NCBI GenBank assembly: GCA_002418205.1
Contig: DIDP01000077.1
Span: 1 to 40,743, forward strand
Length of the DNA: 40,743 nucleotides
From: Anaerolineales bacterium UBA5797
GTDB lineage: Bacteria; Chloroflexota; Anaerolineae; Anaerolineales; Villigracilaceae
Direction: 5' to 3'
The position numbers and the translations under genes are program-made. A model generated the notes under the pieces. That model did not search any database. It was not told where the DNA came from and saw only the letters and a program-made list of their open reading frames with translations. Numbering within the stretch: the first letter of the stretch is position 1; each line of letters starts with the position of its first letter. Below are positions 24,411 through 32,845 of this stretch, one piece after another.

Positions 24411-25490
24411 CTATTGCAATCGGTTGTATTGGCTCATTATCTCCCTTAACCTGTCATGCGGCAATGCCCTGACCGACAAGCCATTCCGCCCCGTCATGTC
24501 CTCAGCCGCGATCATCGAATTGAGGATGGCCTCCTCGGTCGCATACGCAGAAGCGGCGAGCAACGGATCGATGAAGTTGTTGCTCAACGATTGGATCGGC
24601 GCCAGTCCTTTTTCATTTCCACGTGCGGCGTTGGGATTGGCTGTCGAAAAGGCGAGAAAGATGTCGCCCGAACCATTGCCGCCCAGCGACCCTGTCCGTG
24701 CCATGCCGAGCGAAGCGCGTCGCGCCAGACGTTTGAGTTGGTGCGGCAAAAGCGGCGCGTCGGTGGCGATGACGACGATCAACGAGCCGTCATCCTGTTT
24801 GAACGGATTTTCCCCGCTTGTCATGGGGGCGTCATCTATGAGATGTTCGCCAACAGGGACACCTGCAATCGTGAGTTGATACCTTCTTCCGAAGTTTGTC
24901 TGTGCGAACGCGCCAACGGTCCAGCCGCCGAGTTTTTCAGGAAGTTTTCTGGATGAAGTCCCGCTGCCGCCTTTGAACTCGTAACACAACATGCCGGTCC
25001 CGCCGCCAACGTTTCCTTCCCTGACCGGACCTGATTCAGCGTTCTCCAGGGCTTCCCTTACATGTTCAGGCTTGACGAAGAACGCGTTCATATCGTTGAG
25101 CCAGCCATCGGCGGTCTCTGCCACAAGCGGACAGGACCAACCCTGAAAGATCTTATCCTGCTCCGCCTGCCATTGGATGATCGTATCGCGTACCACCCCC
25201 ACCGAATGTGTGTTCGTGATCCCGATCGGTCCTTCAAGAAAGCCGCCTTCCTCGACCCAGGCAGAACCCGTCATCTCGCCGTTGCCGTTGAACGGGAACC
25301 AACCTGCAAAGACGGGATCGTGATCCTCCTTGCCTCGCGGGTGGATGATGGTGACGCCTGTCCGTGCGGAGTCATCTTCGATGATGGTGGAGTAACCGAC
25401 AGTAATACCGTCCACATCCGTGATGGCGTTGTGTTTTCCGATCCTGCCTTCGAAGGGGATGCCGAGGTCCCGGGCGCGGGGTTTCTGCAT
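24411..25490 (-). CDS. P1 family (DmpA/BapA-like) self-processing aminopeptidase
   Basis: Family P1 enzymes are N-terminal nucleophile hydrolases that cleave themselves into two chains and release N-terminal D-, L- or beta-amino acids. The 359-residue protein begins RARDLGIPFEGRIGKHNAITDV and keeps the conserved NTHSVGVVRD and EGNVGGGTGM blocks. The predicted self-cleavage point is before Ser236 in KQDDGSLIVVIATDAPL, where the new N-terminal serine would be the nucleophile. No signal peptide is present, so it is cytoplasmic. GGAG precedes the ATG. It may form a scavenging unit with the nucleoside hydrolase gene downstream, but their substrates are unrelated. Confidence 0.88.
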   Translation of the reverse strand: MQKPRARDLGIPFEGRIGKHNAITDVDGITVGYSTIIEDDSARTGVTIIHPRGKEDHDPVFAGWFPFNGNGEMTGSAWVEEGGFLEGPIGITNTHSVGVVRDTIIQWQAEQDKIFQGWSCPLVAETADGWLNDMNAFFVKPEHVREALENAESGPVREGNVGGGTGMLCYEFKGGSGTSSRKLPEKLGGWTVGAFAQTNFGRRYQLTIAGVPVGEHLIDDAPMTSGENPFKQDDGSLIVVIATDAPLLPHQLKRLARRASLGMARTGSLGGNGSGDIFLAFSTANPNAARGNEKGLAPIQSLSNNFIDPLLAASAYATEEAILNSMIAAEDMTGRNGLSVRALPHDRLREIMSQYNRLQ

Positions 25491-25519
25491 GGAGGTCTCC
25501 TGTTTTATGTGTGTTGTCG

Positions 25520-25592
25520 TTTCGAGCGTTAGCGAGAAATCTTTAACCGATATGGTGCAAGAATTCTCTTTGCTCCGCTCGTCGAGATGACA
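25520..25592. repeat. palindromic intergenic repeat, family 3 (CGAGCG...GAGATGACA)
   Basis: It begins TTTCGAGCGTTAGCGAGAAATCTTT and ends with AAGAATTCTCTTTGCTCCGCTCGTCGAGATGACA in two partially complementary halves. It lies downstream of the ATP-grasp gene and upstream of the P1 peptidase gene. Confidence 0.7.
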
Positions 25593-25605
25593 ATCTCAAG
25601 GTCTT

Positions 25606-26490
25606 TTACTGATTTTCCTTCACCAGCCTCACCAACCTCCCCGCAACATTTCGAATCACCTCGTCCGGCGCGCCGTCCACGGCTTTGGATTGGATGCGGG
25701 TATCGATCTGGTCGTTGACGTAATCCACGACGACAAATTCCTCGTGAGTCAAGGCGATTTCGGTGGTGAACCAATCGAGGCGGCAGATCGAGGCGATGCG
25801 TCGGGTGATCTCGTGAAGAGGGGTGAGGTCGTATTTGTTCTCCTCGGAAGAGGTCACACTGGCAAAGACATGAGTCAACGGATGCCACCAGCAGGGATAG
25901 GTCTCACCGGCCGCAAAGAAGACGCGGAACCAGGCAGGGCGTCCCTGAATGGTGCGAGGTGTGACCGTGGCTTGGACCAGATATTTCTCGTGAGGAAATT
26001 CCATGCGGGCGCGCAGGATCTGGTCGAGGGAGGATGCGCCCAGGATCACGCCTGCACTGGCTCCCTCGTTGGATGGCTTGATGACGAAATGGTCTCCAAG
26101 TGGGGTCAGATCCAAATTGGAAAGAGCGGGTTGTTCAAGAAAAGGTGGGAGCAGGATGGTATGAGGTGTATGAATGCCTGCGCTGATGAGTTCGAGGTGC
26201 ATGGTGGCCTTATCTTCGGACCACTTTGAAAGTTCAGGCGGATTGACGCGTCGCTTGTGGTATTCCTTCGCCCAGTTGTTGATGGGCAGGAAGCGGTCAT
26301 CGCCCTGGGAACGGTCGAGGAGCGTGTTGAACGAATGCTCACCCTTATATAATGCAGTGATGGACTCAAGCAGGTTATCGGGCGTGATCTGCCAGAAGGT
26401 CAATCCCTGCTTACCGCAGTCGGTTTCGACGAAACGGACGAAATCGATATCGTATTCCCAATACCATGGAAGGCAAAGATCATAATGCAT
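25606..26490 (-). CDS. ATP-grasp family protein of unknown substrate
   Basis: The 294-residue protein resembles RimK-like ATP-grasp ligases. FVIKPSNEGASAGVILG (about 135-151) gives the ATP-binding lysine and glycine loop; EFVVVDYVNDQIDTR near the C-terminus gives the metal-binding acidic pair and Asn. Between them WFRVFFAAGETYPCWW suits a substrate pocket. The first 90 residues are unlike known pre-ATP-grasp domains that I can name. Ligases of this fold join a carboxylate to an amine or thiol, often for peptides or cofactors; the substrate here is open. The gene is monocistronic and its promoter predicts a leaderless mRNA. Confidence 0.72.
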   Translation of the reverse strand: MHYDLCLPWYWEYDIDFVRFVETDCGKQGLTFWQITPDNLLESITALYKGEHSFNTLLDRSQGDDRFLPINNWAKEYHKRRVNPPELSKWSEDKATMHLELISAGIHTPHTILLPPFLEQPALSNLDLTPLGDHFVIKPSNEGASAGVILGASSLDQILRARMEFPHEKYLVQATVTPRTIQGRPAWFRVFFAAGETYPCWWHPLTHVFASVTSSEENKYDLTPLHEITRRIASICRLDWFTTEIALTHEEFVVVDYVNDQIDTRIQSKAVDGAPDEVIRNVAGRLVRLVKENQ

Positions 26491-26497
26491 GAAATTA

Positions 26498-26503
26498 ATT
26501 ATA
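26498..26503 (-). promoter_or_regulatory. -10 of the ATP-grasp gene, predicted leaderless
   Basis: A perfect TATAAT on minus lies 7 nt before the ATG at 26490. No ribosome binding site and no good -35 are seen. Confidence 0.5.
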
Positions 26504-26596
26504 CGTGAAGGTTTCGGGAATTCACTGGGAAAGCGGGTAAAATGTTGGGACCTGCCGGCGTCCCATATTCATGCTGACAGGATGAAAGGAAATGGA

Positions 26597-27085
26597 ATGA
26601 GTAAAGATTCAGTACAAACCGGCGTTGTGGTCGCGATGGAATATACGTTAAAGATCGACGGTGAAGTGATCGATTCCTCCCAGGGACAGGATCCGTTGGA
26701 ATTCCTCACGGGCCATGGCAATATCATCTCTGGCTTGGAACGCGAAATGATCGGTATGAAGGTTGGTGAGAGCAAGGATGTAGTGGTTGTACCCGCAGAT
26801 GGATATGGCGAATACGATGAAGAGGCATACCTAGATGTGCCGAGCCAACAGTTCCCGAAGGATATGAAAGTGGAGGAGGGGCTGGAGTTGACCGTGCGCG
26901 ACGATTCAGGGCAGGCTCGGTATGCGCGGATCGAATCTGTCGAGGGTGAAACGGTGCGCCTGAACTTCAATCATCCGCTGGCGGGCGACGAACTGCATTT
27001 CAATGTGAAGGTTGTGAGCCTGCGCGAACCGACCTCTGAAGAACTCGAACACGGACATGTCCATCAGGGCGGACATCATCACTAG
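26597..27085 (+). CDS. FKBP-type peptidyl-prolyl isomerase, SlyD-like
   Basis: The 162-residue protein has the SlyD arrangement: a split FKBP domain (GVVVAMEYTLKIDGEVIDSS ... PLEFLTGHGNIISGLEREMIGMKVGE) with an inserted chaperone-like flap (about 65-125), then a His-rich end, HGHVHQGGHHH, that can bind nickel or other metals. Such proteins speed proline isomerisation and assist folding in the cytoplasm. I use the ATG at 26597, preceded by AAAGGA; longer forms starting up to 108 nt earlier lack this support. A bidirectional terminator follows. A link to metalloenzyme maturation is possible but no such enzyme is adjacent. Confidence 0.9.
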   Translation: MSKDSVQTGVVVAMEYTLKIDGEVIDSSQGQDPLEFLTGHGNIISGLEREMIGMKVGESKDVVVVPADGYGEYDEEAYLDVPSQQFPKDMKVEEGLELTVRDDSGQARYARIESVEGETVRLNFNHPLAGDELHFNVKVVSLREPTSEELEHGHVHQGGHHH

Positions 27086-27119
27086 AATTCCCTTCACCCC
27101 GCTACGGGTGAGAAGAATG

Positions 27120-27149
27120 AAACAGTCCCGCCATTTGGCGGGACTGTTT
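27120..27149. terminator. bidirectional terminator between the FKBP and MFS genes
   Basis: AAACAGTCCCGCC and GGCGGGACTGTTT form a perfect 13-bp stem with a 4-nt loop, with A and T runs on both sides, serving both convergent genes. A weaker hairpin (CTTCACCC with GGGTGAG) lies at 27092-27115. Confidence 0.9.
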
Positions 27150-27150
27150 G

Positions 27151-28410
27151 TTAATCGGATGTGGCCGGGAGGGGCTGTCCCTCTTTTTTGGCGGGAGCAA
27201 ATTGCGGTCTCGTGCCAAGGCGGAGGTGAAGAGCGTAGAAGGCAATGGCAGACAGCGCACACAACGCTCCGCCGATGAACCAGAGCAGGTTCGGGTTGTA
27301 ATTATCCAGAATGTAACCAGCCGCGCCGGGTCCGATCGTCGAGGGGATCGCCCAGGAGAGTCCGAAGATCGCCATGTAACGTCCGCGCATGACATCGGGG
27401 GCAAAGTTCGCCGCGAGCGCCTGGCTGGTAGGCATGATGATCATTTCGCCGATGGTGATGATGACAATGTTGAGGGCGAACAGAACGTAGGCAGTGACCA
27501 CCCCGAACAACGCGAACCCGATCATGTAGAAAAGCGTGCCGAATGCCATCATCAGGAATGGAGGACGCAGCTTGATGAGGCGCGAAACCCAGAATTGGAA
27601 GATCACAACCGTGATGGCGCTGGTGGTCATCAGGAAACCGTAACCGCTCGGGTTGATGCCGTGGTTGTCGCGCAGATAGACGGATAACGTGCCATACATT
27701 TGCAGGTAGACAACCATCATCAACATGCCCGCCACCATGAATGCCATGAAAGCGAGATCCTTCAGGACGACGCGATAACCGAGCACGGTTTGCAGGAGCG
27801 ATTCGCCTTCTTCGTGTGCCTGGGCTTCGGGTTTCGTCTCAGGGATGACGCGGAAGATGATGATTGCCACGATACAACTGACGACCGCATCGATCACGAA
27901 GAGATAGAAGAAGTTGATGTTCGCGATAAAACCACCGATGGTTGGTCCGATGATCCACGAAAGGTTGGCGACCACGCGCAGGATGCCGAAGCCCTCCTGC
28001 CGTTGCTTTTCGGGCAGGATGTCGGCGATCATCGCGTCGTGGGCGGGATGAGCAACGCTCGACAGCAAGCCGACGACAACCATCAGCGGATACAGGGCAT
28101 TGAGATCGTTGACCAGGCCGAACGTCAGCGTGCTGATGGCGGAGAAGACCAGCCCGAACAGGATGAGCTGTTTGCGCCCGAACTTGTCGGTCAGCGCGCC
28201 GCCGACGGTTGATCCGATCAACCCGAACAGGGACGACAACCCAAGCAGGATGCCCGCCTGCGTCATGCCGACGTTGAACTTCTGCGTGATGTAAAGAGCA
28301 AAGAACGGGAAAAGCAGCGTGCCGCCGATACGGTCAATAAAACTGACACCGACCACAACCCAGAACAGGCGCGGGAACTCATGATAAATTTTTTGGAGAC
28401 GGTTGAGCAT
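27151..28410 (-). CDS. MFS transporter (drug exporter-like, 12 spans)
   Basis: The 419-residue protein has about twelve membrane spans in two bundles, joined by a charged loop (about 195-215, ETKPEAQAHEEGES). The MFS signature between spans 2 and 3 is GGALTDKFGRKQ, and span 4-5 carries AHDAMIADILPEKQRQEGFGI, as in the MdtH/YfcJ-type exporters. The direction is probably export, but the substrate cannot be assigned. A promoter with an extended -10 and an AAAGGA ribosome binding site precede it and a perfect terminator ends it, so it is a single-gene unit. Confidence 0.85.
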   Translation of the reverse strand: MLNRLQKIYHEFPRLFWVVVGVSFIDRIGGTLLFPFFALYITQKFNVGMTQAGILLGLSSLFGLIGSTVGGALTDKFGRKQLILFGLVFSAISTLTFGLVNDLNALYPLMVVVGLLSSVAHPAHDAMIADILPEKQRQEGFGILRVVANLSWIIGPTIGGFIANINFFYLFVIDAVVSCIVAIIIFRVIPETKPEAQAHEEGESLLQTVLGYRVVLKDLAFMAFMVAGMLMMVVYLQMYGTLSVYLRDNHGINPSGYGFLMTTSAITVVIFQFWVSRLIKLRPPFLMMAFGTLFYMIGFALFGVVTAYVLFALNIVIITIGEMIIMPTSQALAANFAPDVMRGRYMAIFGLSWAIPSTIGPGAAGYILDNYNPNLLWFIGGALCALSAIAFYALHLRLGTRPQFAPAKKEGQPLPATSD

Positions 28411-28435
28411 TCAAGTCCTTTCGAGTGGGATATCA

Positions 28436-28441
28436 ATTATA
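28436..28441 (-). promoter_or_regulatory. extended -10 of the MFS gene
   Basis: TGCTATAAT on minus combines a TG extension with a perfect TATAAT. The leader to the ATG at 28410 is about 20 nt and holds AAAGGA. Confidence 0.6.
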
Positions 28442-28488
28442 GCACAGACGTTCTGATTTTGAGGTATCGTTTTCCTGCTCACGCAAAC

Positions 28489-28517
28489 CGTCCCGAAGGA
28501 TCGTGCCCTTCGGGACG
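28489..28517 (-). terminator. hairpin downstream of exporter B
   Basis: CGTCCCGAAGG and CCTTCGGGACG form a perfect 11-bp stem with a 7-nt loop, 28 bp beyond the last permease of exporter B. The following T-tract is short, so it is a weak or Rho-aided terminator. Confidence 0.55.
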
Positions 28518-28544
28518 TTGGATTACAACGCTTCGCATCGGACC

Positions 28545-29396
28545 CTAGTGCTGTCCCAGTGTTCCCAGAGTCCTGACCCTCCGTTCGACCCGGTAAAAGA
28601 ACTGTGCCCCAAGCCACAGCATCACGAACATGAAAGCGATCAGGATGATGATCTCCACATTGATGGGCAGGAGTGTCTGAGTCTTCAAGAGAAATCCACG
28701 GACGGCGTCAAGTCCATACGTCAGCGGGAGCATGAGCGAAACGGGGATCAGCCAATAGGGCAGGGATTTGACCGGGAAGGTGGTGCCTGTGAACCCTTGC
28801 ACGAGGAAACTGCCCACGTCCACCATGGTATTTGCCTCGCGCATCAAAAGGACGATACCTGCAAAGGCAAAGCCAAATCCATACAGACCAACCAGCATGG
28901 GTACGGCTGTCAGGAGTGCCGCAACAGTATTTCCCGTAGGTTTGAACCCAAATAATGTGGCTCCGAGGATGAGCATGACTGTGGACGTGATCGTGGTCGT
29001 TAACATGCTGGTCAATGTACGACCGATCAGGATATGCAAACGGGAAATGGGTGTCAGCCAGTTTGACTCGAGTACGCCTGCATCCATATCCTCTTTCAAG
29101 GCATAGCCCATGCCCCAGAACACGGTCATGATGAAATTGGTCAACACCGTGCCAAGCAGAATATAGGACATGTAATCGCCGCTTCCGCTATACGCCGCGA
29201 AACCCGAGGCATGTCCATTGGTGCTGAAAGCCTTGCCCATAAAATATACAGGGGTGATCCAGATGAGAGGTTGGAAAACGCTGGAAACCGCATTCAATGG
29301 ATAGCGCCAGAAGATCTTCCAATCTTTACGGGCGATGACAAATAAAGCTCGTAATACCGTTTTAAAGCTGGGTTGTGAAAGGGTGGTTAGTTGCAT
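28545..29396 (-). CDS. ABC-2 type exporter permease, second of exporter B
   Basis: The 283-residue protein has six membrane spans without a large outer domain, like DrrB/NodJ-type permeases. The coupling segment after span 2 is KEDMDAGVLESNWLTPISR, and GFTGTTFPVKSLPYW with the following LPLTYGLDAVRGF is the family's C-terminal block. I use the ATG at 29396 (GGA about 7 nt upstream); an in-frame ATG at 29408 is possible. The longer open frame upstream is the other permease read out of frame. A repeat fills the gap to the preceding permease gene. Probably forms a heterodimer with that protein. Confidence 0.85.
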   Translation of the reverse strand: MQLTTLSQPSFKTVLRALFVIARKDWKIFWRYPLNAVSSVFQPLIWITPVYFMGKAFSTNGHASGFAAYSGSGDYMSYILLGTVLTNFIMTVFWGMGYALKEDMDAGVLESNWLTPISRLHILIGRTLTSMLTTTITSTVMLILGATLFGFKPTGNTVAALLTAVPMLVGLYGFGFAFAGIVLLMREANTMVDVGSFLVQGFTGTTFPVKSLPYWLIPVSLMLPLTYGLDAVRGFLLKTQTLLPINVEIIILIAFMFVMLWLGAQFFYRVERRVRTLGTLGQH

Positions 29397-29404
29397 GATC
29401 TTTT

Positions 29405-29482
29405 CCATTCGTCCTGAGCGGAGGATCGAGGGGCGCTTGTGAGAAGTGCGCTTCGTCTTCATTGCACTCCGCTCAGCGCGAG
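29405..29482. repeat. palindromic intergenic repeat, family 4 (CGTCCTGAGCGGAG type), inside the exporter B operon
   Basis: The segment contains TTCGTCCTGAGCGGAGGATCG and, inverted, CACTCCGCTCAGCGCGAG. It lies between the two permease genes, 4 bp from the stop of the first. As in exporter A, a palindromic element interrupts the operon. Confidence 0.65.
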
Positions 29483-29485
29483 CAG

Positions 29486-30355
29486 TTAATATTGTCCGAT
29501 CGCGCCGGTTTTGCGGGCGCGGCGTTCCATCCATAGGAAGGTAAAGTAGCCAAGGACAAGCCAGAAAGTGCCAAAACCAAGCAGGGGGATCAGGTCTGGC
29601 AAAAGTTCTGTAACGCTGGCATTGGAGAATGCCGCAGCGCGCATCCCGTGGATCAAATAAGTTTGCGGGAGCCACTTTGAAAAGGATTGCATCCAGCCGG
29701 GCAGGATCGCAACCGGGAAGGTAATGCCGCAGAAGATCATCACCAGTCCACGGACAAGGAATACGAAGGCGTTGGCTTCCTTGAGGGTGATCACCAGGCT
29801 TGCAAATGCGAAGCCCAATCCATAAATGGACGGGATCGCTGCCAGCATCATCAGTGCCAGCATCCACACACTGCCGTTCAAACGGACGCCGAATATCAAT
29901 CCAAACTCCAGGGCTGTAATCGCGATGAACATGAACATTGAAACGATCTGCGGACCAGTGTGTCCGAGCAGGTAGGAGAATCTCCAGGTGGGGGAGAGCC
30001 AGTTGGATTCGAGTGTGCCGCGCATCTGTTCATTGCGGAGCGCGAAGCCGACATCCCAAAGCACGATGTTCTGCCACATCCAGACCGTGGTGCCGACGAT
30101 GATGTAGCCGATGTAGTCGGTTGCGCCTGTGGTTTGCATAAAGACGGCCAGTCCGCTTCCATCGGGACCTGCCAATGCGCGCGCTGTCAAGATGTACAGC
30201 ATCGGGAAGATCAGGGGCCAGATCAACAATGCGATGATCCAGCTTGGATAGCGTGTAAAGATCGTCCATTCGCGGCGGATGACTGCCATAAATGCACGCG
30301 CATCCGAAGCGAAGCCCGGTTGACCGAGCGAGCGGGGAGTGATGGTCGTTTCCAT
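29486..30355 (-). CDS. ABC-2 type exporter permease, first of exporter B
   Basis: The 289-residue protein has six spans and the same features as its neighbour: RNEQMRGTLESNWLSPTWR as coupling helix and GITFPVAILPGWMQSFSKWLPQTYLIHGMR as C-terminal block motifs (quoted in part). The two permeases are clearly related by sequence, so they come from an old duplication. The ATG at 30355 has AGGAG 7 nt upstream, overlapping the end of the ATPase gene. Substrates of such exporters include polyketides, antibiotics and surface polysaccharide precursors; none can be assigned here. Confidence 0.87.
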   Translation of the reverse strand: METTITPRSLGQPGFASDARAFMAVIRREWTIFTRYPSWIIALLIWPLIFPMLYILTARALAGPDGSGLAVFMQTTGATDYIGYIIVGTTVWMWQNIVLWDVGFALRNEQMRGTLESNWLSPTWRFSYLLGHTGPQIVSMFMFIAITALEFGLIFGVRLNGSVWMLALMMLAAIPSIYGLGFAFASLVITLKEANAFVFLVRGLVMIFCGITFPVAILPGWMQSFSKWLPQTYLIHGMRAAAFSNASVTELLPDLIPLLGFGTFWLVLGYFTFLWMERRARKTGAIGQY

Positions 30356-30364
30356 GGTCAGCTC

Positions 30365-31423
30365 CTAGTCGCGCAGCGCCTTGCCGGTCAAATGGATGAA
30401 CACATCCTCCAGCGAAGGCTTGACGATATTCATGTTGACGAGCCGCGTCCCGTTCTGGCTGATGCTCTCAACGAGCCTGGGTAACACAGCGCGGCTGTTG
30501 CTCGCCTGCATGTTCACTTCCCACAGATCGGTTTCCGCCTGGCGGCGCGCGACAAGGTTTTCCACTTCCTGCATGGCGCGAAGATTTTCAGCAATGTATT
30601 CCTGCCAGCCGCTGACCTCCAGACGGATGATCTCCTTCTGGTTGATACGGCGCTTGAGTCCCTCGGGCGTATCGAGCGCGATGATCCTGCCGGTGTCGAT
30701 GATGCCGATCCGGTCGGAGAGCTGGTCCGCTTCCTCCATGTAGTGGGTCGTCAGCAGGATGGTGTGTCCCTCCTGCTTGAGTTCAGCGATCAACTCTCTT
30801 AAACGGCGGGCAGCCTGCGGGTCCAGCCCGAGCGTGGGTTCGTCCAGTAAAAGGATGGGCGGTCGGGCAAGCAGGGCTTTGGCAATGGCAACGCGCTGGC
30901 GCATCCCGGTCGAATATTTTTCGACGAGTTCGTTGGCGCGGTCCTTGAGTTCCATGCGTTCGATCAGCTCGTCCACGCGCTTCTTTGCGACTGCCGTGGG
31001 GATGTGATATAACGCCGCGAAATATTCAAGGTTCTCTCGCCCGGTCAGTTTCCAGTAAATGCTGCGTTCGCCCGCCAGCACCGTGCCGAGACTGCGCCGT
31101 ACATCGTTCGCCTGCCTGACGATATCGTAGCCGTTGACGTGCGCCGTGCCGCTTGTGGGCTCGAGCAATGTACACAACATGCGGATCGTTGTGGATTTAC
31201 CGGCGCCGTTCGGACCCAGCAGCCCGAAGATCTCACCGCGCTGGATCTGGAGGTCGACGCCGTTCACGGCTGTGAACATGGCTTTGGGTTCCTTCTTCCA
31301 AAATTGCCAGCGCTTCTTTTTTGGACTTGAAGCTGATCCGCCTTCGATGGGTTTGTCACCTGTCCCTGGGCGGGCAGGGAACTTTTTGATAAGTTGGCGG
31401 GCTTCAACAGCAAAGTCGGACAT
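30365..31423 (-). CDS. ABC transporter ATP-binding protein, exporter B
   Basis: The 352-residue ATPase has Walker A GPNGAGKS (70-77), signature STGMRQR (171-177, Thr instead of the usual Gly at the second position), Walker B LLLDEP (Asp194, Glu195), H-loop TTHYMEEAD and the C-terminal tail HLTGKALRD. Between the first strand and the A-loop it carries an extra stretch of about 34 residues (16-49), low complexity then basic and aromatic, SPKKKRWQFWKKEPKAMF. I use the ATG at 31423, preceded by AAGGAG; an in-frame upstream ATG lies inside a regulatory repeat. It forms an operon with two permeases and has a well-defined promoter. Confidence 0.9.
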   Translation of the reverse strand: MSDFAVEARQLIKKFPARPGTGDKPIEGGSASSPKKKRWQFWKKEPKAMFTAVNGVDLQIQRGEIFGLLGPNGAGKSTTIRMLCTLLEPTSGTAHVNGYDIVRQANDVRRSLGTVLAGERSIYWKLTGRENLEYFAALYHIPTAVAKKRVDELIERMELKDRANELVEKYSTGMRQRVAIAKALLARPPILLLDEPTLGLDPQAARRLRELIAELKQEGHTILLTTHYMEEADQLSDRIGIIDTGRIIALDTPEGLKRRINQKEIIRLEVSGWQEYIAENLRAMQEVENLVARRQAETDLWEVNMQASNSRAVLPRLVESISQNGTRLVNMNIVKPSLEDVFIHLTGKALRD

Positions 31424-31434
31424 GAGAATTCTCC

Positions 31435-31571
31435 TTTTTAAGGTCAACTTCAAGAAACGGTAAGTTTCATTGAATAAATTTATATTTTTGTTATATAATT
31501 TTTCATATATTACAACTTTTATTACTGATTGTCAATACCTGCTTTTGAATTTTTAAGGTCAGTTTCAAGAA
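31435..31571 (-). promoter_or_regulatory. direct repeats around the exporter B promoter
   Basis: Two 22-nt boxes, 31550-31571 and 31435-31456, match at 20 of 22 positions (TTCTTGAA, two variable bases, TGACCTTAAAAA on minus). They are 115 bp apart, start to start, close to eleven helical turns. One lies upstream of the -35, the other ends at the ribosome binding site. A partial third copy is at 31459-31469. They look like regulator binding sites; no regulator gene is adjacent. Confidence 0.6.
31507..31535 (-). promoter_or_regulatory. strong promoter of exporter B
   Basis: On minus TTGACA (31530-31535) and TAATAT (31507-31512) are separated by exactly 17 nt. The predicted leader is about 77 nt long and AT-rich. 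Confidence 0.8.
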
Positions 31572-31575
31572 TTTG

Positions 31576-31606
31576 AACAAAAAATCCTGCTTTTGGGGCA
31601 GGATTT
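31576..31606 (-). terminator. terminator of the 31618 MFS gene
   Basis: On minus AAATCCTGC and GCAGGATTT form a 9-bp stem followed by TTTTTTG. It lies right after the MFS stop and insulates the exporter B promoter. Confidence 0.85.
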
Positions 31607-31617
31607 GCATTCTTGTA

Positions 31618-32811
31618 TTAATCTGCGCTTGGGGTTGGTTCCGGCAGGGGATTCGTTTTTATACTGATAAAGAATAGAAGCGCCAACAACAAACTCACGA
31701 GAGCGACCGATAGGACGGTCGTCATGGCTTGCGGACCCGTGATCACAAAGACCTGACCGATGAGCCAGGGCAGCAACATGCTCCCCGCCCCCGAGCCGAC
31801 CAGGAACCAGCCGGTGATCGCGCCGGTGATCTGCATCCGTTCCCCGGCGAGCATAATGAAAGTGGGGAAAATGGAAGCCATCGAAATGCCGAGTCCTATT
31901 GTGCCGACCCGCAGCGCCAGGCTGGAATCCTTCCATACCATAATAATGGCAATACTGATCGCACAGCCGAAAATGTCCATGAAGAGGATGGTCTTTGAAC
32001 GCAGGCGGGTTGAGATCCAGACGCCAAGCAATCTGCCGAATGTGAACGATCCCCAGAACGCGGAAGTCAGATAAGCGGCGGTGATATCGTTCTCAAGTTT
32101 GAGGGTGAGGGCGTAGGCGTAGATCCAATTCCCGAAACCAAGTTCCAGCCCGACGTATAGAAAGAATAGAATCACCATCACCAAAACAGGGAGGATGGGG
32201 AACGATGCGTTTCCAGTGTCATTTGCGCCGCGGTGCCCGGGCTCCGGTAGGGACCAAAGCCAGATCATGATCGGTAGGCTGACGATCGCAAATGACCAAT
32301 ACAGCCAGTGGATATCGTTTGTTCTTAATAAGACCTGAGCAAGCAGCAATGGCGCGAGCAGGGAACCGACACCAAAGAAGAAATGGAGTCCGTTCAGGAA
32401 GGGACCTGCTTTTTTGCCGTGTGTCCACATGAGCAACGTGTTGCAGCCCACGTCGAGGATGCCCGCCGCCAATCCATTGAGGAACATGGCAAGCAAAAGA
32501 ACCTCGAGGGTGCGCGCGATCGGGATCAGCACACAGGTGATTCCCATGATCGCCAGTGTGGTGGACATCAACCTGTGGCTTGAGAAACGATCGTAAGCGC
32601 GTCCGCCCAGAAAGGAGCCGATCAAATATCCCAGTGAGCTGAATACAAAGATCAGGCTGATGCGATCGATCGCACTGGATGTATGTTCGGCAAGTTTGAG
32701 CAGGCTGGGTCCGCTGGCGGCGGTGGTGAGTCCCAGAATGATGAAGGACAGGTAGTAAGCCGTTGTGGCGATATAGGGAAGCGCTGATGGTTTTGTCTGT
32801 GTGGCGTTCAT
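31618..32811 (-). CDS. MFS transporter (FucP/sugar-porter-like)
   Basis: The 397-residue protein has about twelve membrane spans. The loop between spans 2 and 3 reads SFLGGRAYDRFSSHRLMS, a variant of the MFS signature, and the block NGLAAGILDVGCNTLLMW with HGKKAGPFLNGLHFFFGVGSLLAP is typical of the FucP/YfkF-like branch. That branch imports sugars or exports small molecules, so the direction is uncertain. I use the ATG at 32811; the longer frame upstream is the lipoprotein gene in another phase. It follows the SH3-like lipoprotein gene by 34 nt and may be co-transcribed. Confidence 0.82.
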   Translation of the reverse strand: MNATQTKPSALPYIATTAYYLSFIILGLTTAASGPSLLKLAEHTSSAIDRISLIFVFSSLGYLIGSFLGGRAYDRFSSHRLMSTTLAIMGITCVLIPIARTLEVLLLAMFLNGLAAGILDVGCNTLLMWTHGKKAGPFLNGLHFFFGVGSLLAPLLLAQVLLRTNDIHWLYWSFAIVSLPIMIWLWSLPEPGHRGANDTGNASFPILPVLVMVILFFLYVGLELGFGNWIYAYALTLKLENDITAAYLTSAFWGSFTFGRLLGVWISTRLRSKTILFMDIFGCAISIAIIMVWKDSSLALRVGTIGLGISMASIFPTFIMLAGERMQITGAITGWFLVGSGAGSMLLPWLIGQVFVITGPQAMTTVLSVALVSLLLALLFFISIKTNPLPEPTPSAD

Positions 32812-32845
32812 ATTGGCTTTCTTGTGTTCTGTGATGATCTGAGTT

